64,000 bases of DNA. It comes from Cacajao melanocephalus. Taxonomy: Eukaryota > Chordata > Mammalia > Primates > Pitheciidae. The notes beneath the pieces are model-generated. The model worked only from the letters and a program-made list of their open reading frames with translations. It was not told the DNA's origin and did no database searches. The stretch lies in NCBI GenBank assembly GCA_963573385.1, contig CAUYLG010071638.1, positions 1-64,000 on the forward strand. The letters are read 5' to 3'. Shown here one piece after another: positions 11,860 through 25,033 of this stretch (position 1 is its first letter; each line of letters opens with the position of its first letter). Position numbers and translations under genes: made by a program.

Positions 11860-12180
11860 GACCATCTTCCCAGCTAATCGGGAAAGAAATCTGGTGGGTT
11901 CAATTGCTGCCAATATGCATTTAAATGGCTGCATCTAAGAGGGAAATCTAAATGAGAGCTGAAGGGAGGCTGGGACGCTGGGGGAAATCACATTGTAATA
12001 ACTGTGTGAGGCGAAGCAAATCAACAGAAAGCTGTACACTCGCTTGGGGAGAGAGAGAAGATGACTGTAACGCGTGTGCTCAGAAACTTATTGGAATCTT
12101 TGCACTTTTAATATAATGGCATTAGTGTCATGGTTCTTTATGTCTAACTTCACCCGCCACATGTGATAAATGAAGCACAA
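11860..12180. promoter_or_regulatory. Candidate conserved noncoding block
   Basis: Repeat-free, AT-richer than its surroundings and dense in homeodomain/POU-type motifs: TTCAATTGCTGCC, AATATGCATTTAAATGG (near 11910-11930), CATTGTAATAACTG, CTTTTAATATAATGGCATTA, plus CACATGTG-type E-box DNA at 12158. It also retains CpGs (ACGCG near 12070). Composition suggests an old enhancer-like element. Conservation is not visible from one sequence. Confidence 0.3.
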
Positions 12181-12284
12181 TTTCCCAGTGCATGCAAGCT
12201 TGGATGTGGGTACAGGGAGAGGCTATGTGCTCAATGATCTCTTCCTGAATCTGAGTGATAGCGTGCAGCCCTGCAGTGCAGAGG

Positions 12285-12490
12285 GAGCCTGCGCTTGGAG
12301 GCAGGACAGATCTAGTTCAAAGCCTGACTCTGCACTTACACACCAGGCGACCTTGGGTCAATTACGTAAATCTGGAAATGTCCATGTACTCATCAGCAAA
12401 ATGGAGACAATGACACATACACCCCAGGGCTGAACTGAGGATTTAATAAGTTATAGAAAATGTGGCTAATAACATGCACTTTGTTTAATA
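12285..12490 (+). mobile_element. MIR SINE
   Basis: TTGGAGGCAGGACAGATCTA, CAGGCGACCTTGGGTCAATT, CATCAGCAAAATGGAGACAA, GAGGATTTAATAAGTTATAG in MIR order. Confidence 0.87.
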
Positions 12491-12504
12491 AATGGCATTA
12501 ATTG

Positions 12505-12700
12505 GCTTGGGTTTGAATCCTGCCTCCAATATTTAATCACTGAGCGTCATTGAGTTCATTGCCTAACCTCCCTGCTCCTCAGTTTCCTCATTGTAAGGTG
12601 GAGATAACAGTTCTTTTCTCAATGAACGCATGCAAAGTGCTTAGAACAGCACCTGCACTTTGTACATGCTCGATTCATGTTCATTTTCATCATCATCACT
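12505..12700 (+). mobile_element. MIR SINE, second tandem copy
   Basis: GGGTTTGAATCCTGCCTCCA, GCTCCTCAGTTTCCTCATTG, GCAAAGTGCTTAGAACAGCA. Lies directly after another MIR in the same orientation but was a separate insertion, since the tRNA-like part restarts. Confidence 0.88.
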
Positions 12701-12924
12701 GCCATTGAAAGTCAAAGGTGCTGAAGTTTATTGAGCATCTAATATATGTTGCCTGAGGGATAGAAGAAAGGGAACTGTTGATTCGATTCTGCATCTCATT
12801 CCTTAGGCAATGCTAACTATAATTCAACCTTTCAGAGTTAAAATGGAATCTTGTCTCAGTAGTGTCACCTCCTCCTCTAAGCATGGAGTGACCTCAGAAC
12901 CAAAGGTGCATTGGTCTTGCATTG

Positions 12925-13186
12925 GGCTTAAGACACACAGTGTGCATCAGGAAAGTATCTAGGAAAAATCCTTCTAGGCAGAAGAAAGAACAGCGATGCA
13001 AAGGCCACAGGAAGGAAGAGAGAAAGCATTTCTTTGCATCTGGGGTGTAATGCATAAGCAGGAAGCAGCAGGAAATGAGGCAGAGGCAAGCAAGAGGCCA
13101 GATCACAAAAGGTCTTAGAGGCAATCCTCAGGAATGGAAACCCATCAGGGTGTGAATTGAGGGGAGAAGTGCTGAGACCTGATTTA
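12925..13186 (-). mobile_element. L2 LINE, antisense, left part
   Basis: GAACAGCGATGCAAAGGCCA, GGCCAGATCACAAAAGGTCT, GAAATGAGGCAGAGGCAAGC and GCTGAGACCTGATTTACATT follow antisense L2. It is broken at 13187 by an L1 and resumes at 14990. Confidence 0.82.
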
Positions 13187-13412
13187 CATTTTTTTTACTG
13201 ATACATGATATTTGTACAGATTTATGGGACACGTGATACTTTGATATATGTATAGAATGTGTAATGGTCAAATCAGGGTATTTAGGATATCCATCGCCTC
13301 TAACATTTATCATTTCTTTGTTTTGAGAGCATTTCAAATATTTTCTAGCTATTTTGAAATATATAGTACATCACTGTTAACGATAGTCATCCTGCTGTGC
13401 TGTTGAATCCTG
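13187..13412 (-). mobile_element. L1 3' UTR fragment, antisense
   Basis: TTTTTTTACTGATACATGAT, CAGATTTATGGGACACGTGA, ATGGTCAAATCAGGGTATTT, CCATCGCCTCTAACATTTAT: reverse complement of an L1MA/L1PB-type 3' UTR with its poly-T end abutting the L2. Confidence 0.85.
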
Positions 13413-13649
13413 GAAATGAGAAATACATCATTAGGTGATTTCATAGTTCTGTGAACATCACAGAAGGAACTCACACAAGCCTAGATGGTTTAACCTACTA
13501 CACACCTAGGCTACATGGTATGGCCCTTTGCTCCTAGGCTATAAACCTGTACACCATGTTACTGTGCTCAATATTGTAGGCAATTATGACAAAATGGTAA
13601 GTATTTCTATATTTAAACATAGAAAAGGTACAGTAAAAAATATGGTATG
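13413..13649. mobile_element. Tigger-type (TcMar) DNA transposon, left part
   Basis: CATTAGGTGATTTCATAG, TAACCTACTACACACCTAGG, ATGTTACTGTGCTCAATATT and AGAAAAGGTACAGTAAAAAA match a Tigger-group element (Tigger3/Tigger4-like, from memory). Interrupted at 13650 by an L1. Confidence 0.8.
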
Positions 13650-14207
13650 GTATATACTTAAAGGATTGTAAATCATTCAATTATAAAGACACACTCACAC
13701 TTACATTTATTGTGGCACTGTTTGCAATAGCAAAGACTTGGAACCAAACCAAATGCCCATCAATGATAGACTAGATAAAGAAAATGTACCACATATACAA
13801 CATAGAATACTACACAGCCATAAAAAAGGGATCAGTTCATGTCCTTTGCAGGGACGTGGATGAATCTGGAAACCATCATTCTCAGCAGACTGACACAAGA
13901 ACAGAAAACCAAACACTGCATGTTCTCAGTCATAAGTAGGTGTTGAACAATGAGAACACATGGACACAGGGAGGGGAACATCACAAACCTGGGCCTGTCG
14001 GGGGATGGGGGCTAGTGGAGGGATAGCAGGGGTGGGGGGATTGGGGAGGAATAACATTAGGAGAAATACCTAATGTAGATGATGCAGGGATGGGTGCAGC
14101 AAACCCCCATGGCATGTGTATACCTATATAACAAACCTGCATGTTCTGCACATGTACCCCAGAACTTAAAGTATAAAAATAAACATTATAAACACACACA
14201 CACACAC
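13650..14207 (+). mobile_element. 5'-truncated L1 inside the Tigger element, with TSD
   Basis: Late ORF2 and 3' UTR (GTATATACTTAAAGGATTGT to GTACCCCAGAACTTAAAG). Exact 13-bp TSD AAAATATGGTATG at 13637-13649 and 14208-14220. The tail is a short (CA)n run (14192-14207) rather than pure A, an expansion on the former poly-A tail. The ORF2 remnant is broken. Confidence 0.95.
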
Positions 14208-14989
14208 AAAATATGGTATGAAAGATAAAAAATGGTACACCTGTCCAGGCACTTATTATGAATGTAGCTTGCAGGACTGGAATTTGCTCTGAGTCAGTGG
14301 TGATTGAATGTGAAGGCCTAGGACATTACTGTATACTACTGTAGACTTTATAAACACTGTACACTTAAGCTATGCTAAATTATTAAAATCTCTTTTTCTG
14401 TCTAAGAAAATATATTTTTTCTTAGAAAATATATTTTCCAAGCTGCATACAAAATATTTTCTTTCTTTAAACCCTGATTCTCTAAGTTTTTTTCTACTTT
14501 TAAAATTTATTTATTTATTTTTACTTTTTACACTTTTCTTTTAAAAACTAAGACAGAAACACACATTTTAGCCTAGGCCTACACAGGGTCAGGATCATTA
14601 GCCTCACTATCTTCCGCCTCCATGTCCCACTGGAAGCTCTTTAGGGAGAATAACATGCATGGAGCCGTCATCTGTGATAACAATGCCTTCTTCTGGAACA
14701 CCTCCCGAAGGACCTTCCTGAGGCTGCTTTATAGTCAACTTTATTTTAATAAGGAGAAAGGTTACAATAAAAAATAACAATAAAAAGATACCATAGTAAA
14801 TACATCAACCAGCTATAGTCATTTATTATCATTATCAAGTATTATGTGCTGTACATAATTATATGTGCTATACTTATATAGGTTTGATTACACCATCATT
14901 ACCACAAACATGTGAGCAATGCATTGCACTACAACATTATGGCTACATCCATTGTTAATCAAAACTTTGTTATGTGGTACATGACTGTG
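14208..14989. mobile_element. Tigger-type DNA transposon, right part
   Basis: Resumes exactly where the left part stopped (AAAATATGGTATGAAAGATA). Continues with GAAGGCCTAGGACATTACTG, TTTAGCCTAGGCCTACACAG, CAATGCCTTCTTCTGGAACA and ends TATGTGGTACATGACTGTG at the terminal repeat. Much decayed, with no intact transposase. Confidence 0.82.
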
Positions 14990-15215
14990 TTTTAAAAGTA
15001 GAGCTAATGGGATGTACCAATCAAACATGGGTTGTGAGATAAAGAGAGATGTCAAGGATGGCTCCAAGGCTTGTGGCTTGAGCAACCTGATGCATAAAGG
15101 AACATTAACCTATGGAGAATACTAAGGGAGGAGTAAGTAAGTGTGAGTTTGGAGGGGAGGGAACAAGAAAGTTGATACCTATCTGGGCACCACTCACATA
15201 GCCGGTGAGAAACCC
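14990..15215 (-). mobile_element. L2 LINE, antisense, right part
   Basis: AGAGATGTCAAGGATGGCTC followed by CAAGGCTTGTGGCTTGAGCA is a strong match to the antisense L2 segment that lies beyond the piece at 12925-13186, so one L2 was split by the L1 and Tigger insertions. Confidence 0.8.
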
Positions 15216-15230
15216 TTGTGACAGAGTGGC

Positions 15231-15580
15231 TGCTAAGGTTTGAATGGTTTTCCTCCAAAATTCAGGTGTTGCCAATGTGAAGGCATTAAAAAGTAGAGCC
15301 TTTAAGAAGTAATTAAACCATGAGTTCTCCCTCGTTAATGAGATTGAGGCCCTTACATAATAGAAGAAAGAGTCTTCCTGCTGCATGCAGGTAACTCGCT
15401 AGCTTGCCCTTCCACCTTCTGCCATGTGAGAACACAGCAAGAAGGACCTCACCACATCTAAGCCAGTGCCTTGATCTTGGACTTCCCAGCCTCCAGACCT
15501 GTGAGAAATAAATGTCCGTTTTTTTATAAATTACCCAGTCTCAGACACTTTTCCATAGCAGCACAAAACAACCTAAGACA
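15231..15580 (+). mobile_element. MaLR LTR (MLT1A/MST-like), solitary, with TSD
   Basis: Starts TGCTAAGGTTTGAATGG, contains CCTTCCACCTTCTGCCATGT, TGATCTTGGACTTCCCAGCC, GTGAGAAATAAATGTCC (polyadenylation region) and ends CAACCTAAGACA. An exact 5-bp TSD GTGGC flanks it at 15226-15230 and 15581-15585. No internal region adjoins, so it is a solo LTR. Confidence 0.95.
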
Positions 15581-15585
15581 GTGGC

Positions 15586-16585
15586 TGAAAATATTTAATA
15601 AGAACAAATGGATCTGAAGTGTGCTTTCCGGTTGTTTGCTGGGTGCAGTGCAATGAGACTCCTCCCTGCTATCCACAGTCCTTCAGGAAAAGTTCTGTGT
15701 GCCATAGCCTTATGTTTATATTTGCATGGGAAGGGACAACTAAGAAGAAAGACACATCATCTCCATGCATGACAGGGATGCTTCTTGGACATAAAAAAAA
15801 AAAAAGAACTCCAAGAACAAGAATTTGTGAGAGACAAGACATCTAAGCCAGAGGTGGCGGTCAAAATATAAGTTCCTGAGATATCTGAACAATCTTGAGG
15901 AGATGTTTGAACTTCTATAAATTATGGAATGAGAATCTGAGCCAAATTTATCTACATTTCAAGGGACCAAGAAATCTCAGCTCACACCTGCAATATGTGT
16001 ATGTATATAAGAGACTACAGAGAAGGAAATATGCCAAACTATTAAGAGATGGTTGTACAATTATGGATTATCTCCTTTTTTGTCCTCGTTTTTCTCTAAA
16101 TTTTCTAAATTGGCAACAGTGAATATACTTTATAATCAGAAGAAACGTATTAGAAGTAAAAATCATTAAGCGGAATTTCATAAATAACTGAATCTCCTGG
16201 CATGCATTGAATGCATAGAAGGACAAGGCAGGCTTCTCTCTGTTCTAGGCAACACATTCCTAATAGCACAACTTAAGGTGGCCAGTAGCATATAACAGAG
16301 TTGGGGGCACTATCAGTGCAAATATCTGTATATCATTGACAGGTACGGGATCTTAGCTGTATTTCCTCACCATCCAAAGACTGTGCTGCTGAAGTTTAGA
16401 CATCAGCACAGGGTTTGCAGTTATCCCCATGATGTTTTATTTTGTAGGATTCAATCTCAAATCATAAGCTGCTGAGACCTTTTGTGCAGCCTGAGACTCT
16501 CTTTCAAAACATTCCCTGACCCTTCCAGAATCTTGTCCCTGGAAAACTATATATCCATGCCATCCACACCTTTTCTTCATTCAGG
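15586..16585. other. Unique or unrecognised sequence, about 1 kb
   Basis: Contains an A13 run at 15793, and near 16070-16140 a TCTCTAAATTTTCTAAATTG...TTTATAATCAGAAGAAAC tail that looks like the 3' end of an old interspersed repeat I cannot name. No coding signal. Confidence 0.4.
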
Positions 16586-16589
16586 TATA

Positions 16590-16830
16590 ATGCCTAAACT
16601 CACTGAGCACGTTCCATGGGTCATGCAGTGTTTTAAGAGCTTTACAGGTATCAGCTCATTTAATGCTCACAACCACCCTACAAGACAGGTAGGGTTCATC
16701 ATCCCTACTTGACAATGAAGAAAATGAAGCATCCAATGGTTAAATATCTTGTCTAAAAACTCAAAAAATAAAGTGTCAGGGACAGGATTTGGCTCCATGC
16801 TCTTCCATACCACACTATCCAGCCTCTCAC
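16590..16830 (-). mobile_element. MIR SINE, antisense
   Basis: GTATCAGCTCATTTAATGCT, CAACCACCCTACAAGACAGG, AATGAAGAAAATGAAGCATC, GGACAGGATTTGGCTCCATG: nearly full-length MIR in reverse. Confidence 0.9.
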
Positions 16831-16939
16831 ACAGTCTTTAAGGGCCAGGATCTCTGATAACTGGTGCAGACACAGAGGAATAAGGACCTCCCTTCAGAGA
16901 GCTTAGCGGGCTCTATGATTAAATGCAGTTGGACACAAT

Positions 16940-17150
16940 AGGTACTATGCTGGCTCTCCTGCTGTGGGACCTTGGGCAAGCTACTTACTCTGTTCTTTGG
17001 TTTCCTCATCTCTCAAAGAAAGGAAATAATATCTACCTTATGGAGCTGTTGGGAGGATTAAGTGAGCTAACACAAGTAAGGCACTTAGAAGAGCACCTGG
17101 CATGTAATTAGTAGTCAGTTAATGTTAACAATTAATTATTATTATTATGG
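16940..17150 (+). mobile_element. MIR SINE
   Basis: CTGTGGGACCTTGGGCAAGC, GTTTCCTCATCTCTCAAAGA, GTTGGGAGGATTAAGTGAGC, GAGCACCTGGCATGTAATTA: well preserved. Confidence 0.93.
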
Positions 17151-17220
17151 TAGGATATAGGGAGGTACAAAGAAAGGAATGAATACTTAATACTCACTAA
17201 GCACTTAAGAGGACTCTAGA

Positions 17221-18230
<1,010 letters not shown>

Positions 18231-18234
18231 AGCA

Positions 18235-18590
18235 GAGACTAGCTATCTGTCCATTAAACTAGCCTCCCTTTCCTCCTCGGCTCACAGCTGGGCTACATCT
18301 CCTAGGCTGTGTTTCAGTCAATGGAACACGGCCAGAAGTAGGGAATGCCCCTTCCAGGCCTGGCCCATAAAAATCCCCCATATGTTCCTCTGTTCTCTCT
18401 TTCTCCACATGCCAGCTGGACATTGATGCTCAAGACGATCTTGGAGGTCATGTGTTGAAGATGACAGAGTCTTTGCCAATCCCACAGCCAGTGGACTTTA
18501 TGTGAACACAAAATAAACTTCTATTACGTGAAGCCACTGAGGTCTCAGGACTTCTCCGTTACAGCAGGCAGTGTCACTATAATCTAGACA
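18235..18590 (+). mobile_element. ERVL/MaLR-type LTR
   Basis: GTGTTTCAGTCAATGGAACA, CCTTCCAGGCCTGGCCCATA, ATGCCAGCTGGACATTGATG and AAAATAAACTTCTATTACGT followed by GAAGCCACTGAGGTCTCAGG give the usual LTR order up to a polyadenylation region. Exact subfamily unknown. Confidence 0.7.
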
Positions 18591-18609
18591 GATAACTTGA
18601 AGCCCACAT

Positions 18610-18815
18610 GGATAGGAAGAAATTTGGATCGTAAATCAAGACACCTGAGTTCTAGTCTGCCTCAAACATGCTGTGTGGAGCTCTGTGTGGAGCAAGTCCT
18701 TGTCCACCCTGTGGGTCTCAGTTTATTCAGTGGTCAAATGAGAGATTAAATTAGGTAATTGCTGAAGTCTAGCTTTAATGTTTAAAATTAAATGATTCTA
18801 AATAACAACTTGCAA
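18610..18815 (+). mobile_element. MIR-type SINE (MIR3-like)
   Basis: CCTGAGTTCTAGTCTGCCTC, GTGGGTCTCAGTTTATTCAG, GAGAGATTAAATTAGGTAAT and TTAAATGATTCTAAAT, the CORE-SINE variant with a 'tagatgatctctaa'-like end. Confidence 0.7.
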
Positions 18816-18859
18816 CTTTAGTTCTATTTTCATCAACGAAGGTTTATTTAAAAAATAAA

Positions 18860-19125
18860 AATAAAAACCTACTAATTGCCAGGCATTGGGGCTACTGAGT
18901 TAAATAAATCCAGGCATTTAGAATATAGGCTTGAAGTTAAATAACTGTAATAAAAATAGCAAAAAGCAAACCAATAAATGAATCAATCAATCATAAAAAG
19001 CAACAGGCTCTGCTTGAAGGAGGGTGGAGATGTAACTAAAAGCTACTGGGAGACAGTGACATTTGAACTAGGCTCGGAGGACAGAAAGCTAGCAAGGTGG
19101 GAAGCCTACTCCAGACAGATCCAGA
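18860..19125 (-). mobile_element. L2 LINE fragment, antisense
   Basis: Decayed GCCAGGCATTGGGGCTACTG, an A/T-rich region, then GGGAGACAGTGACATTTGAA as in the antisense L2 'gaggtgacatttgagctgag' segment. Confidence 0.7.
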
Positions 19126-19744
19126 GACGTCATAGCTGAAACGGTCCTTATTTCACACATAGGAAACTTAGACCCAGAGGAGTTCTTATTGGTTGCAAAC
19201 TAGGAGGTCATTAACCGATTTCCTAGAGTCTCAGTCCTTGTGTAGATTCTTTAAAAAGTAAAAACAAACCTCTAGGAGATAACATGTGAGATTCAAAAGA
19301 CTGGGTCTAGGCCACCCAAATGATGCCTCTGTCCTTTCTGGCCCACCCACCAAATGGCCCTCCATTCACAAAACCATCCTCCCCACCCTACTGACCACTG
19401 ACAAAGTCACAATCTCCCTGTCCATTTTATTTGACACAGGTATGGGACTTCACAATTGCTCCTGTTTCTTTCATAGTTTAAAAATTCAAACCCATAGTTT
19501 TAGTCTGACCAAAATTCAACAGCCTGTTCTTCCTTCAGGTCTCACAGCACCCCTACATTGGACCGCAATACCATCAGTAACCTCATCAAGTCATTAATAC
19601 AAATACTAGGCAGGACAAGCCCAAAGACAAGGCCCAGAACCTGCCACTAGGGGCTTTCTTCCATTTGAGCATGTCTGACACATACCAGAGAATGCACCTT
19701 TAAAGTAAGCAAGGTATCCTTCTGAAGCATGAGATCAGAGGAGA
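19126..19744. other. Unique sequence with a weak antisense MIR
   Basis: 19130-19250 shows a faint antisense MIR (TAGGAAACTTAGACCCAGAG). The rest is unrecognised. A 103-codon open frame (19286-19597) includes LFDTG, similar to a retroviral protease active-site string, but the surrounding sequence does not support a protease. Confidence 0.4.
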
Positions 19745-20644
<900 letters not shown>

Positions 20645-20659
20645 GGTGGGATGATGTTA

Positions 20660-20840
20660 GTTCATTATTTCATTCTTTACTGTGCACCTGTTGTGTGCCA
20701 TACTCAGTGTGCACCAGACTCACTGAGCTAGATCTGAGAAGACAGTGAGTAATAACTTTCCTGCCTTTGTAGATAGAACTCACAGTCTAGTGAAGAAGAT
20801 GTTGAAGAGGGCACCAGCTAAGAGTGATGGATAATGAGCT
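20660..20840 (-). mobile_element. L2 LINE 3' end, antisense
   Basis: TTCATTATTTCATTCTTTAC, GCACCTGTTGTGTGCCATAC and GAACTCACAGTCTAGTGAAG match the antisense L2 3' end. Confidence 0.8.
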
Positions 20841-22091
20841 CATGTTTAGGAAAATCTCTCTGAACATGATGACTTTGTATCTGCTTGCCTTGTTTCATAC
20901 CTAAAGCCTCAGATTAACAGTCAGGAAGAAACTCCCAAAATGGATAATTTCTCTATCAAAAAAAAAAGAAAGAAAAAGAAACTGGGTTAATTTTTAATGA
21001 ACCTGCCATGGCTCTGAATGATCACCACTTCATGTTCTAGTTTTCCTTTATTGAGGCTTGGTCTCTGACTCTTGCTTGGGTGAAACAACTACTACATACC
21101 AAAGGCACAGAGGCTGCAATAAGATGAAGATTGGTGCCTGCCCTGGAAGGTCGTAGAGCTTAGTGGGAGGTGAAGACAGGTCATCAGGCAATCACAAGAG
21201 TGCAGCAGATAAAATCTTTACTTGTCAATGTGGGGTCATGGGTAGCAGGACACGGTGGCCCAGAGTTCTGTGGAAAATACTATAACATGAACAAGAAGCC
21301 ACAGCCAGGACAGAGGTCAGCCAGTGTCTTAGGCAGGCATGTCTGAGAATGGTGACACCAGAGTGAGGCTGAGGAATTTTTCCACTTCAATCTGCCATGC
21401 TAAGGAAGAGAAGAAGGGCACAGCAAGGGTCAGCTAGGATCAGGAATGCATCTGCTTTGAAATGCCAGGAGGTCCACACTAGAGAGAGTCTGAGTCCAGA
21501 GGTAGGGACTAGATTCCAAAGATCAAAACAGCTTGTGGGAGCAAGCCATGGGGAGTCAGAAGGGCACTAGCAGTGAGATTCTTGGAGCCAGTCCCTGGAA
21601 TGTATTTCTTCCTTATAATATGAGCCTTATGATGAGGTTCAACCAGGAAATATCTTCTTTGTCTTCCATGGTATGTAATTGCTGCCAGATGTGGGGAAAG
21701 GTGCTGGCTCAGCATCAAGGCAGCCCTATGGGTTCTGCTAAAAATTTTCTGGCTCAAATTCATCTCTCTCTCCTCTCTGAGGTTTCATCCATGTATCACT
21801 GGATTTCTAGACATCATATTTTCATCAGATGGTGATGACACATCAGGAAATCAGAGGTCATTGCCAGGTGATCAAGTGCTGCTTCTTCATATTGCCCCTT
21901 TCTAATTTAAAATCTGGAGTGAATGTGAGCACTTGAGTCATGGGCCCATGACTTTGCCTCAAGGGAGACTGGGAAAGCAAGCAAGTCCAGCATCTGCCAT
22001 AGCATTGGGTCTCTGCTCATACAGTGAAAGACTCGCAAAACAGAGAAGAGAGAAGCCTCAATCCATGGATTGCCATAGCAGTAGGGCATGC
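20841..22091. other. Mostly unique sequence, about 1.25 kb
   Basis: An A10 run with AAAG units at 20959-20981 may be the tail of a lost retroposon. 21090-21200 looks weakly L2-like in antisense (GGTGCCTGCCCTGGAAGGTC). The rest is unrecognised. Open frames of 100 codons or less have no domain. Confidence 0.4.
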
Positions 22092-22930
22092 TTTTAGCTG
22101 CAAGTCACTGAACATTCAATCTTTTTAAAGTGACTTTCACAGTGAGAAAAATAAATTGTCTCGCATAACAAGATATCCACAGGTAGATGACTCCAGGGTT
22201 GGTCTAGAGGGTCAATTATATCATCAAGAACTGACTTCCAACTTTCTCCTTTTTTTCCTCATTATATTGGCTTGGTCGTTAGGCTTGACCCTTTGTGGTT
22301 CCAAGGCAGCCACCACATGCAAAGCATCACATTGTCTAGGATCAGGTCATATACTATGATTGATTGATGGTATAATTGCCCCAATTCTTTATTTCTTTCT
22401 GAATTTTCTCTCTTTACCATAAGACTTTGTAATTTTTGTCACCTAAGGGGTATAGTGTATTCCCCCACCTCTTAAATCAAGGCTATCCTTGTGGCTTACC
22501 TTGCCCAGTTAAATACAGACAGAGCAACAATGTGCTAGCTCTAAGGCTTGACCTCAAGAGAGCACGTGTATCTCTACTTCTCACCCTCTGCAATTATCAT
22601 GAGAACATGCCTGAGCTTTCCCTAATGGAGGTTTCTCTTCGTAAAAACCATCCAACATCAGACATGTGAGTGTGCCTACAGAAACCAGGCCAGAAGAACC
22701 ACACAGGTGAGCTCCACTAAATTAACAATCACTGATTCATGAGCTAAATAAATGTTTGTTGCATGAAGACACTAAGGTTTGTTAGACAACATTATTATGG
22801 CAATAGATAATTGGCATATAATACACATTCCATGCTGCAAAGAAGGCTGGGAAAACAGTATCTGGTGTTTTCAGCCTCAATAATGAGAAAGAATAATAGC
22901 TACTGAATAGGCAACCAACAAAGTCTACCA
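22092..22930. repeat. Old interspersed repeat of unknown family, split by an LTR
   Basis: Left arm 22092-22364 (TTTTAGCTGCAAGTCACTGA, GCTTGACCCTTTGTGGTTCC, TCTAGGATCAGGTCATATA) and right arm 22816-22930 (GCTGGGAAAACAGTATCTGG) resemble a common mammalian repeat with a 'gctgcaagtaacagaaaac' start. I cannot assign a name. The LTR at 22365-22815 separates the arms. Confidence 0.45.
22365..22815 (+). mobile_element. MLT1-type MaLR LTR
   Basis: GGCTATCCTTGTGGCTTACC, CTAAGGCTTGACCTCAAGAG, GAGAACATGCCTGAGCTTTC, CCAGGCCAGAAGAACCACAC, GAGCTAAATAAATGTTTGTT and GCAATAGATAATTGG occur in LTR order. Strongly decayed. Confidence 0.75.
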
Positions 22931-23399
22931 CAGCAGCCAAGAGGAGTGACAAATATCCACAAGGCCAGGAAAAGGCAAAGACAATGCCAAATGCTTCTCA
23001 GTCATCCTTCAAAAGGTACTGGCCAATGGGTAAAGGGTTAGGTGGGGAACTAGATGGAAGCAGCCAAGTCCTTATGTAGCCAAGATTTATCAGGTCTTTC
23101 TGCTTGAGTTGTGATGATGAACACATCAGCAACTGCATTATCAGCAAGACAACTGCAGAATCATGGGATGACTGGCTGTAATACAGAATTCATGAGCTTC
23201 TGCAAATAGTCTGTTTTAAGTCACTTCTCGCAGGTCACTTCAGCAGAGTTTGAACGTTCACATTTTAATACATGGCCCACCTTTGAGCCGAGTCCTCATG
23301 CCTGGCAAATCCCCCAAGAGTGCTCACACAATTCACCTTAGGCAATTGTCCAAACCAAATACCACAGCAAAAGGTAGAATTAACTCTGTTCCTTGGCTA
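22931..23399. other. Unique sequence, nothing recognised
   Basis: Contains a local TCAGCAACTGCATTATCAGC / AAGACAACTGCAGAATCATG near-repetition at 23127-23166. No repeat family or exon identified. Confidence 0.4.
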
Positions 23400-24205
<806 letters not shown>

Positions 24206-24589
24206 GATGATAATCAACTTGATCTTCCATTCCATGCCTGTGGAAGCACAGAGCCCTCCAGAGTCATCCTAATTCTGGCCCTCGGCTTCTGTAGGATTTT
24301 CTGTTAATGGGGCATCACCTTTCTGCTCATGTTCTACTTCTATTCCACACCACTTAGACCCAATGGGAAACTCAAATCCTTCCACAGTTGTCACCAGAAA
24401 CATTTCATGCACACAAATTATCCTTAGGCATAGTCATCTTTACTGATCAGAGAAGGAATTTACATCATATAAATATAAACAATTTCATAACAAACATTAG
24501 ACATCACTATTTTTAGTGTGTCCTCCAGTCCTACCACCATCAAAGAAATTTTACCAACTACTTCTCCTAATCTCCAATTCCTCTCACCA
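24206..24589. other. Unique sequence, nothing recognised
   Basis: Ends in AT-rich DNA (ATCATATAAATATAAACAAT at 24465) before the pyrimidine tract. No repeat or exon signature. Confidence 0.4.
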
Positions 24590-24678
24590 CCTCAAGCTCT
24601 GTCTCCCTTCTCTTCCCCTTCTCCTTATTTCCCTCCCCTCCTCTCCCCTCTTCTCTCTTTTCCTCCCCTCTTCCCTCC
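24590..24678 (+). repeat. Polypyrimidine tract, (TCCCC)n-like
   Basis: Almost pure C and T (CTCCCCTCTTCTCTCTTTTC). Its final CCTCC is the target site of the following LTR. Possible triplex-forming DNA. Confidence 0.9.
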
Positions 24679-25033
24679 TGTATCAGTCTGTTCTCACACT
24701 GCAAATAAAGACATACCCAAGACTGGATACTTTATAAAGGAAAGAGGTTTAATGAACTCACATTTCCACATGGCTGGGGAGGCCTCACAATCATGGCAGA
24801 AGGCGAAGGAAAAGCACAGGCATGTCTTACATGGAGGCAGGAAAGACAGCTTGTGCAGAAGAACTCCTGCTATAAAACCATCAGATCTCATGAGATTTAC
24901 TCACTACCATGAGAACAGTATGGGGGAAACCACCCCCATGATTCAATTACCTCCACCTGGCCCCACCCTTGGCATATGGGGATTATTACAATTTAAGATG
25001 AGATTTGGGTGGGGACACAGCCAAGCCTTATCA
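24679..25033 (-). mobile_element. MaLR LTR (THE1/MST-like), solitary, antisense, with TSD
   Basis: Plus-strand reading TGTATCAGTCTGTTCTCACA to GACACAGCCAAGCCTTATCA, about 355 bp, includes GAACTCACATTTCCACATGG and CATGAGATTTACTCACTACC. Exact 5-bp TSD CCTCC at 24674-24678 and 25034-25038. Confidence 0.96.

Noticed and set aside
19286..19597. Open frame containing LFDTG, reminiscent of a retroviral aspartic protease
   Set aside because: Only five residues match. The sequence around it lacks the expected downstream glycine-rich and ILG-type motifs and no gag or pol neighbours are seen, so it is probably chance.
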